Shown here: positions 45,578 to 58,329 of the stretch, one piece after another
Layout: each line of letters begins with the position of its first letter
Numbering within the stretch: position 1 is the first letter of the stretch
NCBI RefSeq assembly: GCF_949987515.2
Contig: NC_082694.2
Coordinates: forward strand, 41,853,951 to 41,917,950
Source: Delphinus delphis
Taxonomy: Eukaryota; Chordata; Mammalia; Artiodactyla; Delphinidae
Length of the DNA: 64,000 nt
Reading direction: 5' to 3'
The notes under the pieces: generated by a model
The model's input: only the letters and a program-made list of their open reading frames with translations
Database searches by the model: none
Told to the model about the DNA's origin: nothing
Translations under genes and position numbers: made by a program

Positions 45578-47656
45578 GCTGAAAAAAAATGTAAAAGAAA
45601 CAGCAATCCCAGTCCCTCCTTACCTAACTGAATGATTAACTTGTTGACAGTTACACTGCTCAGGCCTCAAGTCCTTTATCTGGAAGATGAGTGTAATATG
45701 TGTCCAGCATACCTGGCAGAGGAGCAAATGATATAATGTCTGAAATCTTATTGCATACCAATATAAACCTAAGGTAAAATGCTTGCCAAATGTAGTGTGT
45801 ACTATTGTGATCCCACAATAACATGCTTTTAAATGGATGATTGAGGGAGCCATCTATACCCAGCTGGAGTTAGATTTTCCTTTTTATCTATTGCCACAGG
45901 AATTCTCACCCATAGTTGATCTCTGCAACCAAATAGGTACTGAAAGTAGTAGGTGTTTTCCTTTGTGTACTTTAAAAGTGCTAACAGAAGGTCACTAACT
46001 GCGTCCCCGTGGTTTTGTTACTCCCAGGGGTCAACGTTTTGAATAGCAGTCTTCAGTGTTAGATTCAGTTGCATATCCTATGGTCACTGATACTCAACTC
46101 CAGCTTTTGTTGTTGAGAATGAAAATGACTTCCACTGGCCTGACAAGCCCATGATAATCACCCTTTCATCCTCTACAACTGAGGTCTGTTTCTCATCTAC
46201 AGAAAGTAAAGCTGAAGTCTGTTTACAAATCATACTGACTGCTTTGAGCTAAGTATCCAGTGACATGAACTGATCTCGAGAACACATAAAAATTTCCATA
46301 GTTCTTTACTTACTGAAATTTTGTTTTATCCAGGCAGTCTGATCTAGACTATATCAGTTGGCTGCATTAAACAACGATAAACCCCCAAACGGTACAAATC
46401 AGCTGAACTGAGGCAACCAAAGACAGAGTGTTTTAGGATGAAATTAACCAGAAGCACACGAAAGAGTGTGTGCACAGCTTCCTCGGCGCTGGTCTTGGTT
46501 CCATAGCCTCTCTTTGGAACAGTCTGTGAACACAGCTACCATGTAATTAGCTGAGCAATAAGTTAGGTGTTTAAAAATATTTTTTCAGGTGCTTTTTTGT
46601 ATTCATGCTAGATCCTCAACACCAAAAATCAATCTCAATCAAAGCGGCAACTGAGTTTATCATAAATTAACATGAAATGGTTTTCTACTGAGTAGATGGT
46701 TAATTACTATCTAATTTGAATAATTTTGCATATTAATGAAAAATGAATGAAAATCATTTTTAGATTTTTAACTTCAGCTGAGAAACCCATGGAGATAATG
46801 GATCCTTTTTAAGAGGCATGTGATCTCTGTTACTAAAGGAGATACCGATTTTTTTTTTTAATTTGCTGACTTGTTTTAAGTTGATTAATGGATTAGTGTT
46901 TTGCCATTAATAAACTATATCTAAATGAAAGACAACTTCATTATTTGACTCTGTAGCCTCTAGCTGCCTGCCAGGTAAGAAAAATGGAAAAGAGATGGAG
47001 AGTTTGCTGAGGAAAAGTATAACCTTGCACAGTCCTTCCAAAAGTCTGGATGCAGCCATTAATATGTTTCCAATTGTAAATGAATTTTTATAACTTGTAA
47101 TTTTTTTGCCACATGAAGTTCTATGTATATTGTTTACAAATGATATTTAGATTTAGAATATACATACTGAGCTGAAGTAGGGCTACCTCTTTAAACTATT
47201 ACCATATTCTCCAATTTGAAAAAGTGACTGACAATTGCCTCAGGCCTTAGAAATTACAGCCAGTTAGAAGTTGAAAGTCACTTTTATAAAGTACCCTTGA
47301 AATCTGTTTTAGCATTACAAAAAAAGGAATATTTCTGATGTTTTTATACCTGTTTAAGGAAAAATAATTTAAAGAACAAACTACTTCCTTCTGTTTCCTT
47401 TTACCTTTACCTTTTATTTCCTACTCAAAACTTCCTTATTTGATACATACTTTTAGGCTATCTCTCTTTCCCTCTTTGGGCAGGATCTGACATTATCCAA
47501 TAATTCGATGCATTCCAATGACTCTAGCCTGTACTTACTGCAGACTAAGACAGAGCAGTCATGATGAATGAAACTGGATAAGTATTTCCGTACTTTTGAA
47601 ACCAAAAATTTCATCCAAGATGGGTAGTACTATAAGGTATTATTATTTCTCTACAG
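45578..47656. other. Intergenic stretch with a possible constrained segment
   Basis: No gene or repeat recognised. The part 46500-46760 has repeated homeobox-type words ('catgtaattagctgag', 'gatggttaattactatc', 'gcatattaatgaaaaatg') and shows no transposon signature, so it is a candidate regulatory element. Inference only. Confidence 0.25.
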
Positions 47657-47759
47657 TCCACATTCAACTTTAAGGAACTGGCAACTCTACTCATGTCATT
47701 ACCACATCAGCCCAACATTGCTTTTGAAAGGCCTCAGATATGTAAGAATGTTCTTGCAG
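47657..47759 (+). other. Exon-like segment with strong splice sites (unidentified)
   Basis: 103 bp bounded by an acceptor, 'attatttctctacag', and a consensus donor, cag/gtaagt (starting 47760). Frame 1 is open through 34 codons plus one base (starts STFNFKELATLL); frame 2 is open too; frame 3 is closed. I do not recognise the peptide. No second exon can be tied to it inside the window, and chance occurrence is possible. Confidence 0.25.
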
Positions 47760-47971
47760 GTAAGTTACTTGGCACTGTATTTTATCAAGAAGATTCAGAT
47801 TGAATTGGACTCATGGAAATTCATTTGGGTACACAGGCCCTGGAGCATGATTATAGAGTTCAAGAGATGTCTTTGGATTATTTAACTCAACAGAAGAGGA
47901 GAAAGTAGGAAAGAGTTTTTCTCCCTGGGTCTAGAGAACACATCTTTTACATTACAAAAAAGCCCAAGAAC

Positions 47972-48190
47972 ATGAGATCAGTCATACCTGAAAAAGAAAC
48001 TACTCAGATGGATGACTGGACTCCCAGACTTTCTCCATTCTCTGTTCGCCTACTTTCATGGTCAGGACCTTCTTGGCCAGGAAGTGAAGAGGATTTTACC
48101 AATTCACGGGTGATAGACTCTAAAAGTGGCATTGACAATACATCTGAAGAAAAGTCTGGAAAAGAGGCAAGCCATTTAAAAAAGAACTAA
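47972..48190 (+). other. Unassigned 72-codon open frame
   Basis: Reads MRSVIPEKETTQMDDW at the start and ends in a basic GKEASHLKKN. It is acidic/serine-rich in the middle, with no signal peptide, membrane span or known domain. Its sequence is less AT-biased than its surroundings. No promoter or splice site is obvious. Probably fortuitous, but listed because it lies 212 bp from the exon-like segment. Confidence 0.12.
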
Positions 48191-49194
48191 AAACCTTGAT
48201 GTTTCCAATTGAGCCATATGCCAGGGTAACTCTCAGGATAAGAAATGAACTATATTTTATATGCACAAAGTAGGATTTTTTAACAAAAATATGAAATCAA
48301 GAGTGGCATTAGCATGAGCTGTCCACTCCCCCTCTCCTCCTTCTGGTCTCTTCCAGTCTCTTTTGCCAAAGAACTGAGAATGAATTTTTGAGAGCCAAGG
48401 ATATGGAAAGGAAGACAAAATAAAGCTGGGAGAATTTTGGCGGAATTACATGCTTAACATACTGCACCATTTCTTTAATATATTTAAATAGTCCTGTGTC
48501 ATCAGTTGGTGGCTTTCCTTTTCGACAATTTGTGATATATTTTGTTTTTCCTTAATTAAGCTTCACATGCTGGAATTAATTACTGCTGGGTAGTTGAAAT
48601 CTGGTGGTCTAATTTTCAACTTCAGTTAATAGAGCTCAAAGTCTACATTCACTTCTGAAATTACCAAACTTACCAAATTATATTTGTTTACTTATATCAT
48701 CTAGATCATGAATATATAGAGCAGTTGCCTGGTGTGATTATAAAATAACAAGATTACTTTTCATATGTGACTCATGAGTCCATTTCACTACTTATAGGAA
48801 AACTTTATCATACGTAAGATCTCTATATTATAGGATTGCATGTAAAATATAAAGGGTGCGCTTGTACCTCCAAAACATTCAAAACCAACCCTTTTCCTAG
48901 CCGTTAAAGCAAAGCTATATCAAAATTCTGTTTGTTAAAAGGGCAATGTAAAAATAGTGTAAAAATAAGAAATTCAGTATGTCAATCTGAAATAGTTTCG
49001 AAAAATCTAGATATCATTATCTAAAATTAAATGTTCAAGGATTCCAAAAATTTCAGTAATGAATTGGTCCAAGGCAGGACACCAGCCAAAAGTTCACAGT
49101 ATGCATCTAGAATGCCCAGTTTTAGGTAATAAAATGCACACATATATACACATATGTAATACATTGTTCCCACATGCATGGTGAGGCATACAGA
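48191..49194. other. Intergenic stretch
   Basis: AT-rich; no recognised feature. Confidence 0.35.
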
Positions 49195-49325
49195 CAGGTG
49201 TTATTATCTTCGTTTTGCAGGTGAATATATTAAGGCTCAGTGATATTTGAGATCATCCTATGAATAACTGGTCTTTAGTTTGGATTATCTGAATCCATAG
49301 TCTGAGCTACTTCCATTTATACCAC
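49195..49325 (-). mobile_element. MIR SINE relic, antisense
   Basis: 'tgttattatcttcgttttgcaggtgaa' is the reverse-complement MIR 'cattttacagatgag' site. 'attaaggctcagtgatatttg' and 'ccatagtctgagctac' follow. Confidence 0.65.
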
Positions 49326-49689
49326 AAGTATTCATTATAAAGGCAGAAAAGGAAGAATTGGAGGCAAGAGAGTGGAAGTCGATCAAATAAATCAGGGAGT
49401 GGGACCTGTATTAACATCTCTTTGCCTTACTCTTTTCTCTACACATCGTTTCTCGTATTTCAACCAGTTCTTTCCCACATCATTGGTATTTTCTTTCTCG
49501 AATCTAGGTGGCTGGATTATCAATCAACATTAGGACATAAATGACCCCCAACTTAATTTTAGTGAATATGCGTATATCCCTAATTGGGAACTAAAACTTC
49601 GCCAACTAGTTGAATGCGCTTTGGAGATTGTACATTGAAAAACCATCATTGCCTACGCTTGCTTCACCTTCTCCTCATTTACTCAGCCT

Positions 49690-49880
49690 CCTAAAACAAT
49701 ACTTTACATACATTAGTTCATTTGAGCTTTACAATAGCATTATGAAGCAGGTACTACTAGGATCCTTATTTTACAATGAGGAAACAGCGGCTCAGAGAAC
49801 TCAAGTGACTTCTCCTGGTGATGGAGCGAGGATTTGAACTTGCACGCGTTCAGCTTCAAAGCCAGAGAATCGTTCCCCAC
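49690..49880 (-). mobile_element. MIR SINE, antisense
   Basis: 'cattagttcatttgagctttac', 'ttattttacaatgaggaaacagcggctcagagaac' and 'gagcgaggatttgaacttgc' give nearly the full reverse-complement MIR core. Well preserved. Confidence 0.88.
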
Positions 49881-51559
49881 TTTAGCAAAAGGTTCTATCC
49901 TACCCAGGTATAAGCTTTCTCAGATATGTGCTATGCCACCTTGAGCAAGAGACTTAATTAGCTGAGTGTAAGTTTCTTTTTATTTGTCGAATAAGAAGAG
50001 TGAGCACAAAGAGTTTTTAAACTTTTTGTCCATTAAACAATCTCATAAATGCAAAAGTTTTAGGTACAGTGCTTTATTATTATCAGCATTGGACCGAGGA
50101 GGGTGGGTTGATACAGTGAATATTCAGAATTTATAGGCAGCATGGGGTTAAAATCAGGTTCTTACAGGACTATGTCTCTTTGAGGGGTGGTCTTAAGATT
50201 GAAACCTTGCAGTAGAGTTATTTCCCCATCTAATGGGGGGTCTTATTGGTGGTTTGAGTCATCAATGCAGCTTTAACTTCCAGGGATTAATAGAGCTTAT
50301 GACAGTGAAGCTTCAGAAACTGGCATTTACTTTAGTTCATCAGAATGTTTGGTCATCATTTTCCCATTTTCTATCTTGGAAAGGAAGTGAAGTTGGGTAC
50401 AGTGAAAATCTTTTCAGCTGTATTCTTTTATTTTCATACTTGTTAATCATCCTACTAAGCGTATATGTATATATTTCTTATTTCTTTTCTTTATTTTTTA
50501 GTCCATTGACTGGGTTTCTTTAAATATATAATGATAGTATATGTTAATGAAACTTGTCACCATAAAGCAGTAACTCTTTAAGTGATACTGGGCCTCACCT
50601 TCAGAAACAAAATAATAAAATGATTACTTTAGAGTTCTTAGGTTATAAATGCTTTCATATCTACAAAGTGTTTTTAGATTTATATAGAATCATGTGTGGT
50701 GAGTTACTGTAAAGCTTGATGATAAACAGAATTCATGTTAATGTATTTTTTACTTAGTTTTTAATATCATTTTCAACTGGAACATGTATTTGGCATTTTT
50801 GATTTTGAACTGATTGCTCCTGTTTGGAGACAGAACTTTTAAAGAATTATGATTTTACTTTTCTATTTCTAACTTTACCCTTTTAATCTGAATATGTATT
50901 ATGCACAGTTCATTTTATAGTGCAGTTACTTGTCAGTGAAACATAAATACATCTGTAAGCTTGTACCTTTTTTGTGTGAAGATCTTGAAATCAAAATAAT
51001 CAACAGTAAACACCACAACTACAGCTGCAGTTTTAAATATTTTATAATCCAATCAAATTGTTTGAGTAGTAATGCATTTAAATGTTGTTATGGAATCCCC
51101 TCCAGACTTTTTAAAATGGTTACTCTGTTCCTGGGTTTGCTGTTTATGATATTCATAAGGGATGACATTTTTTAATAATAGAGCATCTGACTTAGAGAAC
51201 AGTGTTTCTTTTTGTGTCTCAATATAATCTATAATTTTTTGGCTTAACTTTTGGAGGGACACAGCTACAAATTACACTTTTATTAATGAACATATATACA
51301 TCTGTTTTTGCTGCTTAATTAAAATGACCTTAGCATCTTTTCAGATATTTAGATGAAGAAGCAGTTTTACCTAAGGAGATAGGTACCAGCTTGAAACCAA
51401 GTGTGAAAAATACATTTGTAAAAGACTCAAAGCAGAGGTCACCTATAATTAAGTATAATGTCATATTTATTTTAGGCCTGGTCTAGGTCTTAAGGTAGTT
51501 TAAATTATTTAAAAATTGTATGGGTTAGAAAAAAGAATTGGGACAGAGTTCAATTATTA
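49881..51559. other. Intergenic stretch
   Basis: No gene or confident repeat in about 1.7 kb of AT-rich DNA. Confidence 0.35.
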
Positions 51560-51750
51560 CTGCCAGTTATAGAGCTAACGTTAACTGAAGTCTTACTATG
51601 TGCTATGTCCTGAGCTAAAGAACTTTATACAATTTATGTTGCAATTTTATGAAATTACTCACATTTTTTCAGGTGAGGAATCGAAGCCAAATAGAGGTTA
51701 AGTAACCCAGATAGTAACTGTTGGGATCTGGGCTGTCTGACCTCAGAGCT
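51560..51750 (-). mobile_element. MIR SINE, antisense
   Basis: 'gaagtcttactatgtgctatg', 'tttttcaggtgaggaatcg', 'gaggttaagtaacccagatag' and 'tgggctgtctgacctcag' trace the reverse complement of MIR. Confidence 0.85.
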
Positions 51751-52231
51751 TTGTGTTTAGCACATATGTATTTAACTATTACACATGTATTTAATTGTAT
51801 ACATGTATTTGACAAAACTAATGGACAGTTGATGCTCATTTTCAGAAGCAAATATTCCCTAACTGTTAAAACACTAGTATTCAATAAAATGGATTTTTTT
51901 TTAAGTTGGAATTTTTTCTCTTTAATGTATTAAATTGATATAACATATTTAATTAAACAATTTGTGTTTGACTTAAGAATGAGAAAAATAAATTGACATC
52001 TATTTTTGTTGGCATTTATAGAGGTAAGCTAATAATTGTTTTTTGTGGTTATATTTTAACATGACTCATTTAACTAATGCTTTATTACATGCTCACATAG
52101 AAATATTATTGGGCACTATTAAAGGGTACTTTCATCTCTGAATTGAAATGTGATGTAGAGACAATATTTTAAGAAAAATGCATAAGAAGGGAAAATTATG
52201 AGGATTTGCCTACCTGGGTGTTATAAAAGGC
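51751..52231. other. Intergenic stretch
   Basis: The beginning repeats catgtatttaa-type words (51766-51813); otherwise nothing recognised. Confidence 0.35.
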
Positions 52232-52309
52232 AAATGTACTTTATATTTTATACTTCATATATAAATGTACTTTATATTTTATCACATGCAAATGTACTTT
52301 ATATTTTAT
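52232..52309. repeat. Three copies of a 20-mer (local tandem repeat)
   Basis: aaatgtactttatattttat occurs exactly at 52232-52251, 52263-52282 and 52290-52309. The spacings of 31 and 27 bp differ because the linkers differ. Confidence 0.93.
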
Positions 52310-52387
52310 GGTTTGGCATGGAAAAAAAATTCACTTTGGTATCCTAACATTCTATATGTCTCTCTGAAGTATCATGAAATTTAAAAA

Positions 52388-52752
52388 AGAGAAAGGCAAA
52401 TACCATATGAAATCACTCATATGTGGAATCTAAAATATGACACAAATGAACTTATCTACAAAACAGAAACAGACTCATAGACTTAGAGAACAGATTTGTG
52501 GTTGCCAAGTGGGTGGGGGGAGGAATGCATTGGAAGTTTGGGATTAGTAGATGCAAACTATTATATATAGGATGGATAAACAACAAGGGCCTACTGTATA
52601 GCACAGGGAACTATATTAAATATCCTGTGATAAACCATAATGGAAAAGAATATTAAAAAAGGAATGTATGTATGTATAACCGAATCACTTTGCTGTACAG
52701 CAGAAACTAACACAACATTGTAAATCAGCTATACTTCAATAAAATAAAATAA
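52388..52752 (+). mobile_element. Cetartiodactyl L1 3'UTR, sense, 5'-truncated
   Basis: 'aagagaaaggcaaatacc', 'atcactcatatgtggaatc', 'gaacttatctacaaaacag', 'gggcctactgtatagcac', 'aatcactttgctgtacag' and the terminal 'cttcaataaaataaaataaa' form a complete L1 tail with AATAAA. Younger than the L1M relics. No clear target-site duplication was found. Confidence 0.9.
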
Positions 52753-53094
52753 AGTAGGTACAGTTTGTGAAAATAGCTTATCCTAATATTCTGATGTAGA
52801 ATAAACATATACCAAACAGACAAAAACACTGGATGGCATAGTAAACTTTCAGTGCATTTAAAGTTTTAGAAATATTTGTGTGCAATATAATTGATCAGAG
52901 AGGACAGTAAAAAAAAGTCAGGGAGATCCCTAGTTAGCCCACCAAATTGCTCTCCTTGTTCAACTTTATTTCCTTGTAATTTAGTGGGCAGATAAATTTT
53001 CACTGAAAATGGAAAGAAGAGATATGGATATGTTGGCCTAGTTCTATCAAATGAAATCATTTGCTGATATAATCTTTGGCCAACGCAATATTTC

Positions 53095-53290
53095 GAACAC
53101 TACTTTTTAGTATTATGTGGTAGGCAATCAGTTAATCACTTTTATAGACACATCATTTAAGCTTCACAGAATCTCTACAAAATATTTTTAACCAGTTGAA
53201 TGTTTAAAACTCACTAGGCTCAATCATTTACCTAAAGTCACATAACTGGAAATAAGTGGTAGGGCCAAAATTGAAACTCAGGTTTCCTTA
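53095..53290 (-). mobile_element. MIR SINE, antisense
   Basis: 'catcatttaagcttcacagaatc', 'gctcaatcatttacctaaagtcac', 'ataagtggtagggcc' and 'attgaaactcaggtttcc' mark the reverse complement of MIR. Confidence 0.8.
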
Positions 53291-54149
53291 CACAAATCCA
53301 GTATGTTCTGGCCACTTTATGATGATCTTAGGATGTCTCCAAGGGTAAATGCATTCTCCCTCAGCCCCCTTCTAAGCAATTTGTGTGACTGAATTACTTC
53401 CCATGAATTTTTCAGTATTCCAGAAGCTACTTGGCTGCCATAAAATATTACTGTAACAAAAGCCACTATTCTTTAGTCAAATGACTAATATCCAATGGAG
53501 CCATAAGGAATCCTTTATATATAAAGTCTTGATGTACAACATATATGACCTTCTCAGCTCCTCTCTGAGTTCTTCTGTGGTTCTAGATGGGGCTTTGCCC
53601 CTGAACTTGTGGGCTGCTCTTCTCTCCCATATCTGCGTTTCTTCCATTCCGGTTTGTTACTTCATTCTAACCTCAAACTTTAGTCTTTCCTACTGAAAAA
53701 AATTCTTCCTCATGGAAACTGTTGTTGCCATCCCTCTGATGGGCTCTAACCCAAACTCCAGGCAGTAATTGAGACTTTTTATGCAGATATGTTTCCCTGA
53801 GACACTTCGGGCTCCATGTTGGCCATGTCCTTTCATTCAAATATGATGCCAGAGGTCTGACTTCTTTAGGTAAGTTACATATTTTGTTCTCCACCAAAAT
53901 TGACCTGCACCAAAATTGCAGTGTTTTTTATTTTTTAATGCAAAACTTTGACTGGCTCTTTTGCTAGCCTCATCCTTAATTCTTTTTTACACAACTGGCA
54001 AATTAGAACCTGACTGAAAGTTTGATTGAAACTATTTAATGTGTACTTAAGTCAATACTAAACATTAATAAAAACTGCATAGTCTCCTCTTCATTTTGTA
54101 ATGTAAATCCAGGCCTCTTTGTAGGGCCTAGTAAAACTCTTTGCTTTAG
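53291..54149. other. Intergenic stretch
   Basis: No recognised gene or repeat. Confidence 0.35.
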
Positions 54150-54260
54150 TTTGCTCATATATCTAGCAAATATTTGCCTAGGGCCTATTATGTGCCAGAC
54201 ATTCTTTTGGAGAACATGTCTATGTCTTATAGATCACTGTACACCCAGTGAGTAGTACTA
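54150..54260 (-). mobile_element. L2 LINE tail, antisense
   Basis: 'gcaaatatttgcctagggcctattatgtgccagacattc' is the reverse complement of an L2 end. It decays quickly afterwards. Confidence 0.65.
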
Positions 54261-54796
54261 TGTCTTATATGTAATACGTCAATGACAAGTCTTGTTGCTT
54301 GACTAGGTCCTAGGAAGTACAATAGTAACACCCCCAGACCCTCCCCTCAGGAATCAGATTTTGGTCTGATTTGGTTTTCAAATTTTGGTCCAGTTTGCCT
54401 GGAATTAAACATTCACAGAATCCAAATCATATCCATATATGTATGTGATTATCAGTGAAAATATCCATGCTTAAGAATGAGTATGAGTTATGCTAATACC
54501 TCCATCAAGATTTCTGAGTCTTGTATGTGTCACTTTCCCTATTCCCAGTATTTACCTCTTTCAATGTGATGGGGCAACTTTAAAAGACAAGAACAAAATG
54601 CAAGTCCACTTAGTAGTTAAAAAGGAGGTTCACTTTGTGGGACCAAAGAAACCCTGATAAGTGATGTGGGTTGGTCAGAGCTGGTTTCCGTGACCATCAG
54701 AAGGCACCAGCACCTTCTGTGATGTTGATATCACCCAACAATTCACATCCTTTGCAGCTAGTACAAAATTTTAGCTAATCTGAGGAGGCCAGGGTA

Positions 54797-55117
54797 ATTG
54801 ATGTTTCTCAAAGTGTGTTCCGCTAAACACCCATGCCAAGAGATACTATGAAAAAGAAAAGGAAGGGGACTGTATATTTAATATTTTGCGAGACACTCTC
54901 AGGGGACCATTGAGTTGTACAGATTTCCTTTACTGAAGAATTTCTCAAGGCTTTTAATATGCCAGTATTAATTGTGACTCTCCAAGAAAGGGTAAAAAGT
55001 TTAGTGTCTCCCATCTATATTTGACCATGGCACTCTGATTATTCTTTTTCTCAGGACATCTCTAAGGACAAGTGTTCAGGGAAACTTGGGAACTCTGCTT
55101 GGGGAACTCCGAAACAC
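54797..55117. mobile_element. Possible hAT-type DNA transposon relic
   Basis: Begins 'tgtttctcaaagtgtgttcc' and ends 'ggaactccgaaacacagg'. The start resembles a hAT-type terminus and 'ggggaccattgagttgtac' lies inside. The interior is not assignable to a named family. Confidence 0.35.
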
Positions 55118-55234
55118 AGGGCCATGCAAAGTATATTGTATAGGATCAAGAGCCCCTCTAAGGACTTTAATCCTTAATATTAGCTATGTTGGTAATACTG
55201 CCATGACATAATATTAGCATAAAGTAGTTGTTTT

Positions 55235-55340
55235 GAATTAAAGACATGTCATTATTTTCATATTCTGCTGATAAGGAAATGGAGATGTAGAAAATTCAAG
55301 CAGATTTCCTAAGGTTTCTCTGTTGGGAAATGTTACAAAA
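55235..55340 (-). mobile_element. MIR SINE fragment, antisense
   Basis: 'cattattttcatattctgctgataaggaaatggag' followed by 'gcagatttcctaagg' is a reverse-complement MIR core. Confidence 0.65.
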
Positions 55341-55679
55341 CAAGTACAAAACAAACAAACGAAACAAGTACAAAAAACTCCCAGGTCTGTCTGACCCAAT
55401 CGACAGTAATTCTCCAAACTGTCCATTTTGCACTGGTTCTCACTGGGCATTCAGGGCAGAGAAATAGTGCTAGTTGCACCCTCCTTGTTCCTGGGCCATG
55501 GCAGGTAGACTTAAAACCAAATCTGAGTTTTAATTTCGACACTGAATTAGCCCTTGAGGTGTAAGAGGATGACACCCCCTGGGGAACTTCACAATGAGTT
55601 TAATTCATAGCCCTCCACCCTGTCCAAAGAGGATGGTTGGCTTTGGAATCTACAGAGAATTTAACCACCACAGTCACTA

Positions 55680-55890
55680 GCATTTACCATGTGTTGAGTT
55701 TGGTAACAAACACTTAAAATCATATATGCTTTATCTCATTTAATCTTTCTTCCCAATCCTACAAGTTTGGTAACATTATAAAGAAACAGATTCAGAGAAG
55801 TTAAATTACCAAAAATCAAATAATTAGTAAATTGAGGAGCCAGGGGTCATATCCAGATCTGATTGACTGCAAAGCCCACAGGCTTTTCAC
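55680..55890 (-). mobile_element. MIR SINE, antisense
   Basis: 'catttaccatgtgttgag', 'tatctcatttaatctttc', 'aaacagattcagagaagttaaattacc' and 'gactgcaaagcccac' give an almost full-length reverse MIR. Confidence 0.83.
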
Positions 55891-57184
55891 TAACCGCTTT
55901 GTCTCCAAAATCTACAGAGATAATCCCTGTATAAATTTCTCCCAGAGGCATAAATGGATTGGGGTATGAACGTGCCATAAATTTCCTTAATCTCCAAATT
56001 TACCTATTTCTGAAGCTGAGCATTGTCGTGATCCAGAAGAGAAGAAAACAGGGGAGTCAGCCTCCCAGAAATTCTGATAAAATGCACCTTGACTCTGTCA
56101 GACTCCAGAGCTGACCTTCCTGTGTGCTGAAAATCAGCGTGGAGAAAGGGATTTATCTGGAGCTGTTACAGCCCTGACACTTAGGCAACCCTGGAGGGAT
56201 ATCTAGGTGCATGTTTCGTAGAAAACAGACCAATGATGGAACCCCTGCAGCACTGTTTTCTTCTACCCTCATCCAAAGTCTTAAGTACTATGGGCTTATT
56301 TTACTCATCAGGCTAATTATAAATGATTTAACACTATAATCTGGAATAAAACTTTTTATTTTTTGTAAACTGACTCTATGGATGAAATATTTTCCTTCCC
56401 ATTTCTAGAATACCTGTTATGGTTTACAGAATCAATGATTTTTACATTTCACAAAATTTCTAAGAAGATCTGAACATAGATGATGGCAAACAAAGGATAG
56501 AGGTTCAATGGAACGGTTCAGGGGGTCAATAAATTAACACGTTGAGAAAGTATGTAATATCAATTCTCACACAGATCTCTAAGATAGATTTCTTCATTAA
56601 AAATCTATTAAGAGTTAGAAGGAATTTGTTAAACAAATTATTAATATTTCAGGGCACTGCTAAATAGCAAATTAAAACAAAGCTAAAGTAGCACAGAAAA
56701 AACATATTTTGGGAATAAAAATGAATTTCCACTTGACAGTTTTACCAAAGGCTAATTATTTCTAAAATATTTCAATTTGGAATCTTAATTTTTTTTTTTT
56801 TAAACCAGTACTATTTTGGGTCATGTGTTTCTCTTCTTAAGAAGGAAAAACACACATACACTCATATTGATTATTTCTATTGACTCTTTTTCTTTACAAA
56901 TGCAAATCACCCCAAATTATAGTAAAAGAGTGCATGCTTGTCTTCCTCTTGACCACCATGTATGACCCCCGATGACCTTCAGTTTACAAATCTTTGTATT
57001 TTGGTTTATAATACTAGGTGTGTATTCTGTAAGTAATAAAATGTTTCCTAAAATGTTGAACAGATTACAGTCTTAAGGTTCATGAGATGTTTGCTTTATA
57101 CCATATCAAATGAGTTTAAGCAACAAACTCCACAGAGTTTGGTTTTATCAAAAACTACTTTGAAAGACTATGCTTTAAATCCAG
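55891..57184. other. Intergenic stretch
   Basis: No gene or repeat recognised. The part around 56020-56220 is unique and moderately GC-rich. Confidence 0.35.
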
Positions 57185-57310
57185 TCAAATATTTGGTCAA
57201 TTAATTAAAAACCTGTTAAGTGCAGTCTGACAGCACTTGATTGGATTAGTAACACTATGGTAGTGTTCAGGCAGCTAAAGGGTTTATTAAGAGCCAGTAA
57301 TTTGAATTCG
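57185..57310. other. Unique segment with conserved-noncoding character (inferred)
   Basis: 'ggtcaattaattaaaaacc', 'gcagtctgacagcacttg' and 'gccagtaatttgaattcgg' carry homeobox-type words and no transposon hallmark. Inference only. Confidence 0.2.
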
Positions 57311-57388
57311 GACATTTTTGAAGCATTACTTATATACGCAGAAACAATGGAGCTCATTTGTTTTTAATGCTTTCATCCATCTATCCAC

Positions 57389-57420
57389 ATATGCATGCAT
57401 GCATGTACGCATCCATCAAA
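57389..57420. repeat. Short (ATGC)n-like run
   Basis: catatgcatgcatgcatgta, about four ATGC units. Confidence 0.7.
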
Positions 57421-57779
57421 TATTTCTTGGTATTTTGTATTAAAACACTGCAAGTTTCTTAGAGAGAAATTAAGACAAAATTGTGACTATTCTCAAAACA
57501 GATTAGTGGAGGATAGGCAAAGTCACAGCTGCCGATCTCTGAATTTTGTCCTTCATGTAATTATAATACACCATAGAAAATAATATGTGGCAAAAGTTGT
57601 GTCAATTTTAAGAGGTTCTTGAAGGATGAGAAGAATAGGGATATGTAGAGATACAGGCAGTGGGGACCATATTCTAAGATGGAGGACATAGGATATTATC
57701 CCCACGAGGACAACCCTAGAAGTAGGATTCTGCATGCAGGTTGTGAATTGAAGAGTGTGAGCAGCTAGGTTTGGAGGGA

Positions 57780-58040
57780 GTTTAGGATATCTGAAGTGGT
57801 CACCTTTGCTTCATTTAGAAATGTGAGCTATTTGAGCAGAGGGGTATTTTGATGAAAAGCTTTTGATAACAATTAGTCTGGTACAATTAGTGGGAGTTGG
57901 AGTTGAGAGATAGGAGACTATTATGACAGTCATTGGAGATGTTTCAACACAGGCTTGTGACAACTTGTAGGAATGTTAAAGGAGAATGAAGAAAAAATGG
58001 GGAGTGGACTAGATTTTAAAGTACTTTCCATCCATGGGTT
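57780..58040 (-). mobile_element. L2 LINE fragment, antisense (left of MIR)
   Basis: 'gaaaagcttttgataacaattag', 'gttggagttgagagatagg' and 'ggagactattatgacagtc' resemble the reverse L2 consensus (ggaggctattgcagtagtcc type). The element appears to resume at 58330. Confidence 0.5.
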
Positions 58041-58290
58041 AGAGAAGTAGGATAGAAAACTAGGCTCTGGGTCTCACTCTCTAATTTGCATACTGGTTCC
58101 AGCACTCCTGACTATGACCTTAGGCAAATTATTTAGTTCTGCAAGTCCTCCAAGATTTACTCATCTGTAAAATAGGAATACTTTTAGAATCTATTTCACC
58201 ATGTTAATGTAAGGTTTAAACAGGGTAACATATATGAAGCCCTTAGCACAGGGCTTCAAACAGAGAAGAGCTCAATAAATGTTTGCCTGT
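58041..58290 (+). mobile_element. MIR SINE, full-length, sense
   Basis: 'aactaggctctgggtctcac', 'ctgactatgaccttaggcaaattatttag', 'gatttactcatctgtaaaataggaatac', 'taaggtttaaacagggtaac' and 'agctcaataaatgtttgcc' span the whole MIR consensus. It lies within an older L2. Confidence 0.9.
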
Positions 58291-58329
58291 ACTGTTATTT
58301 AATTTTTAGACATTAAGGTTCTGAACTAT

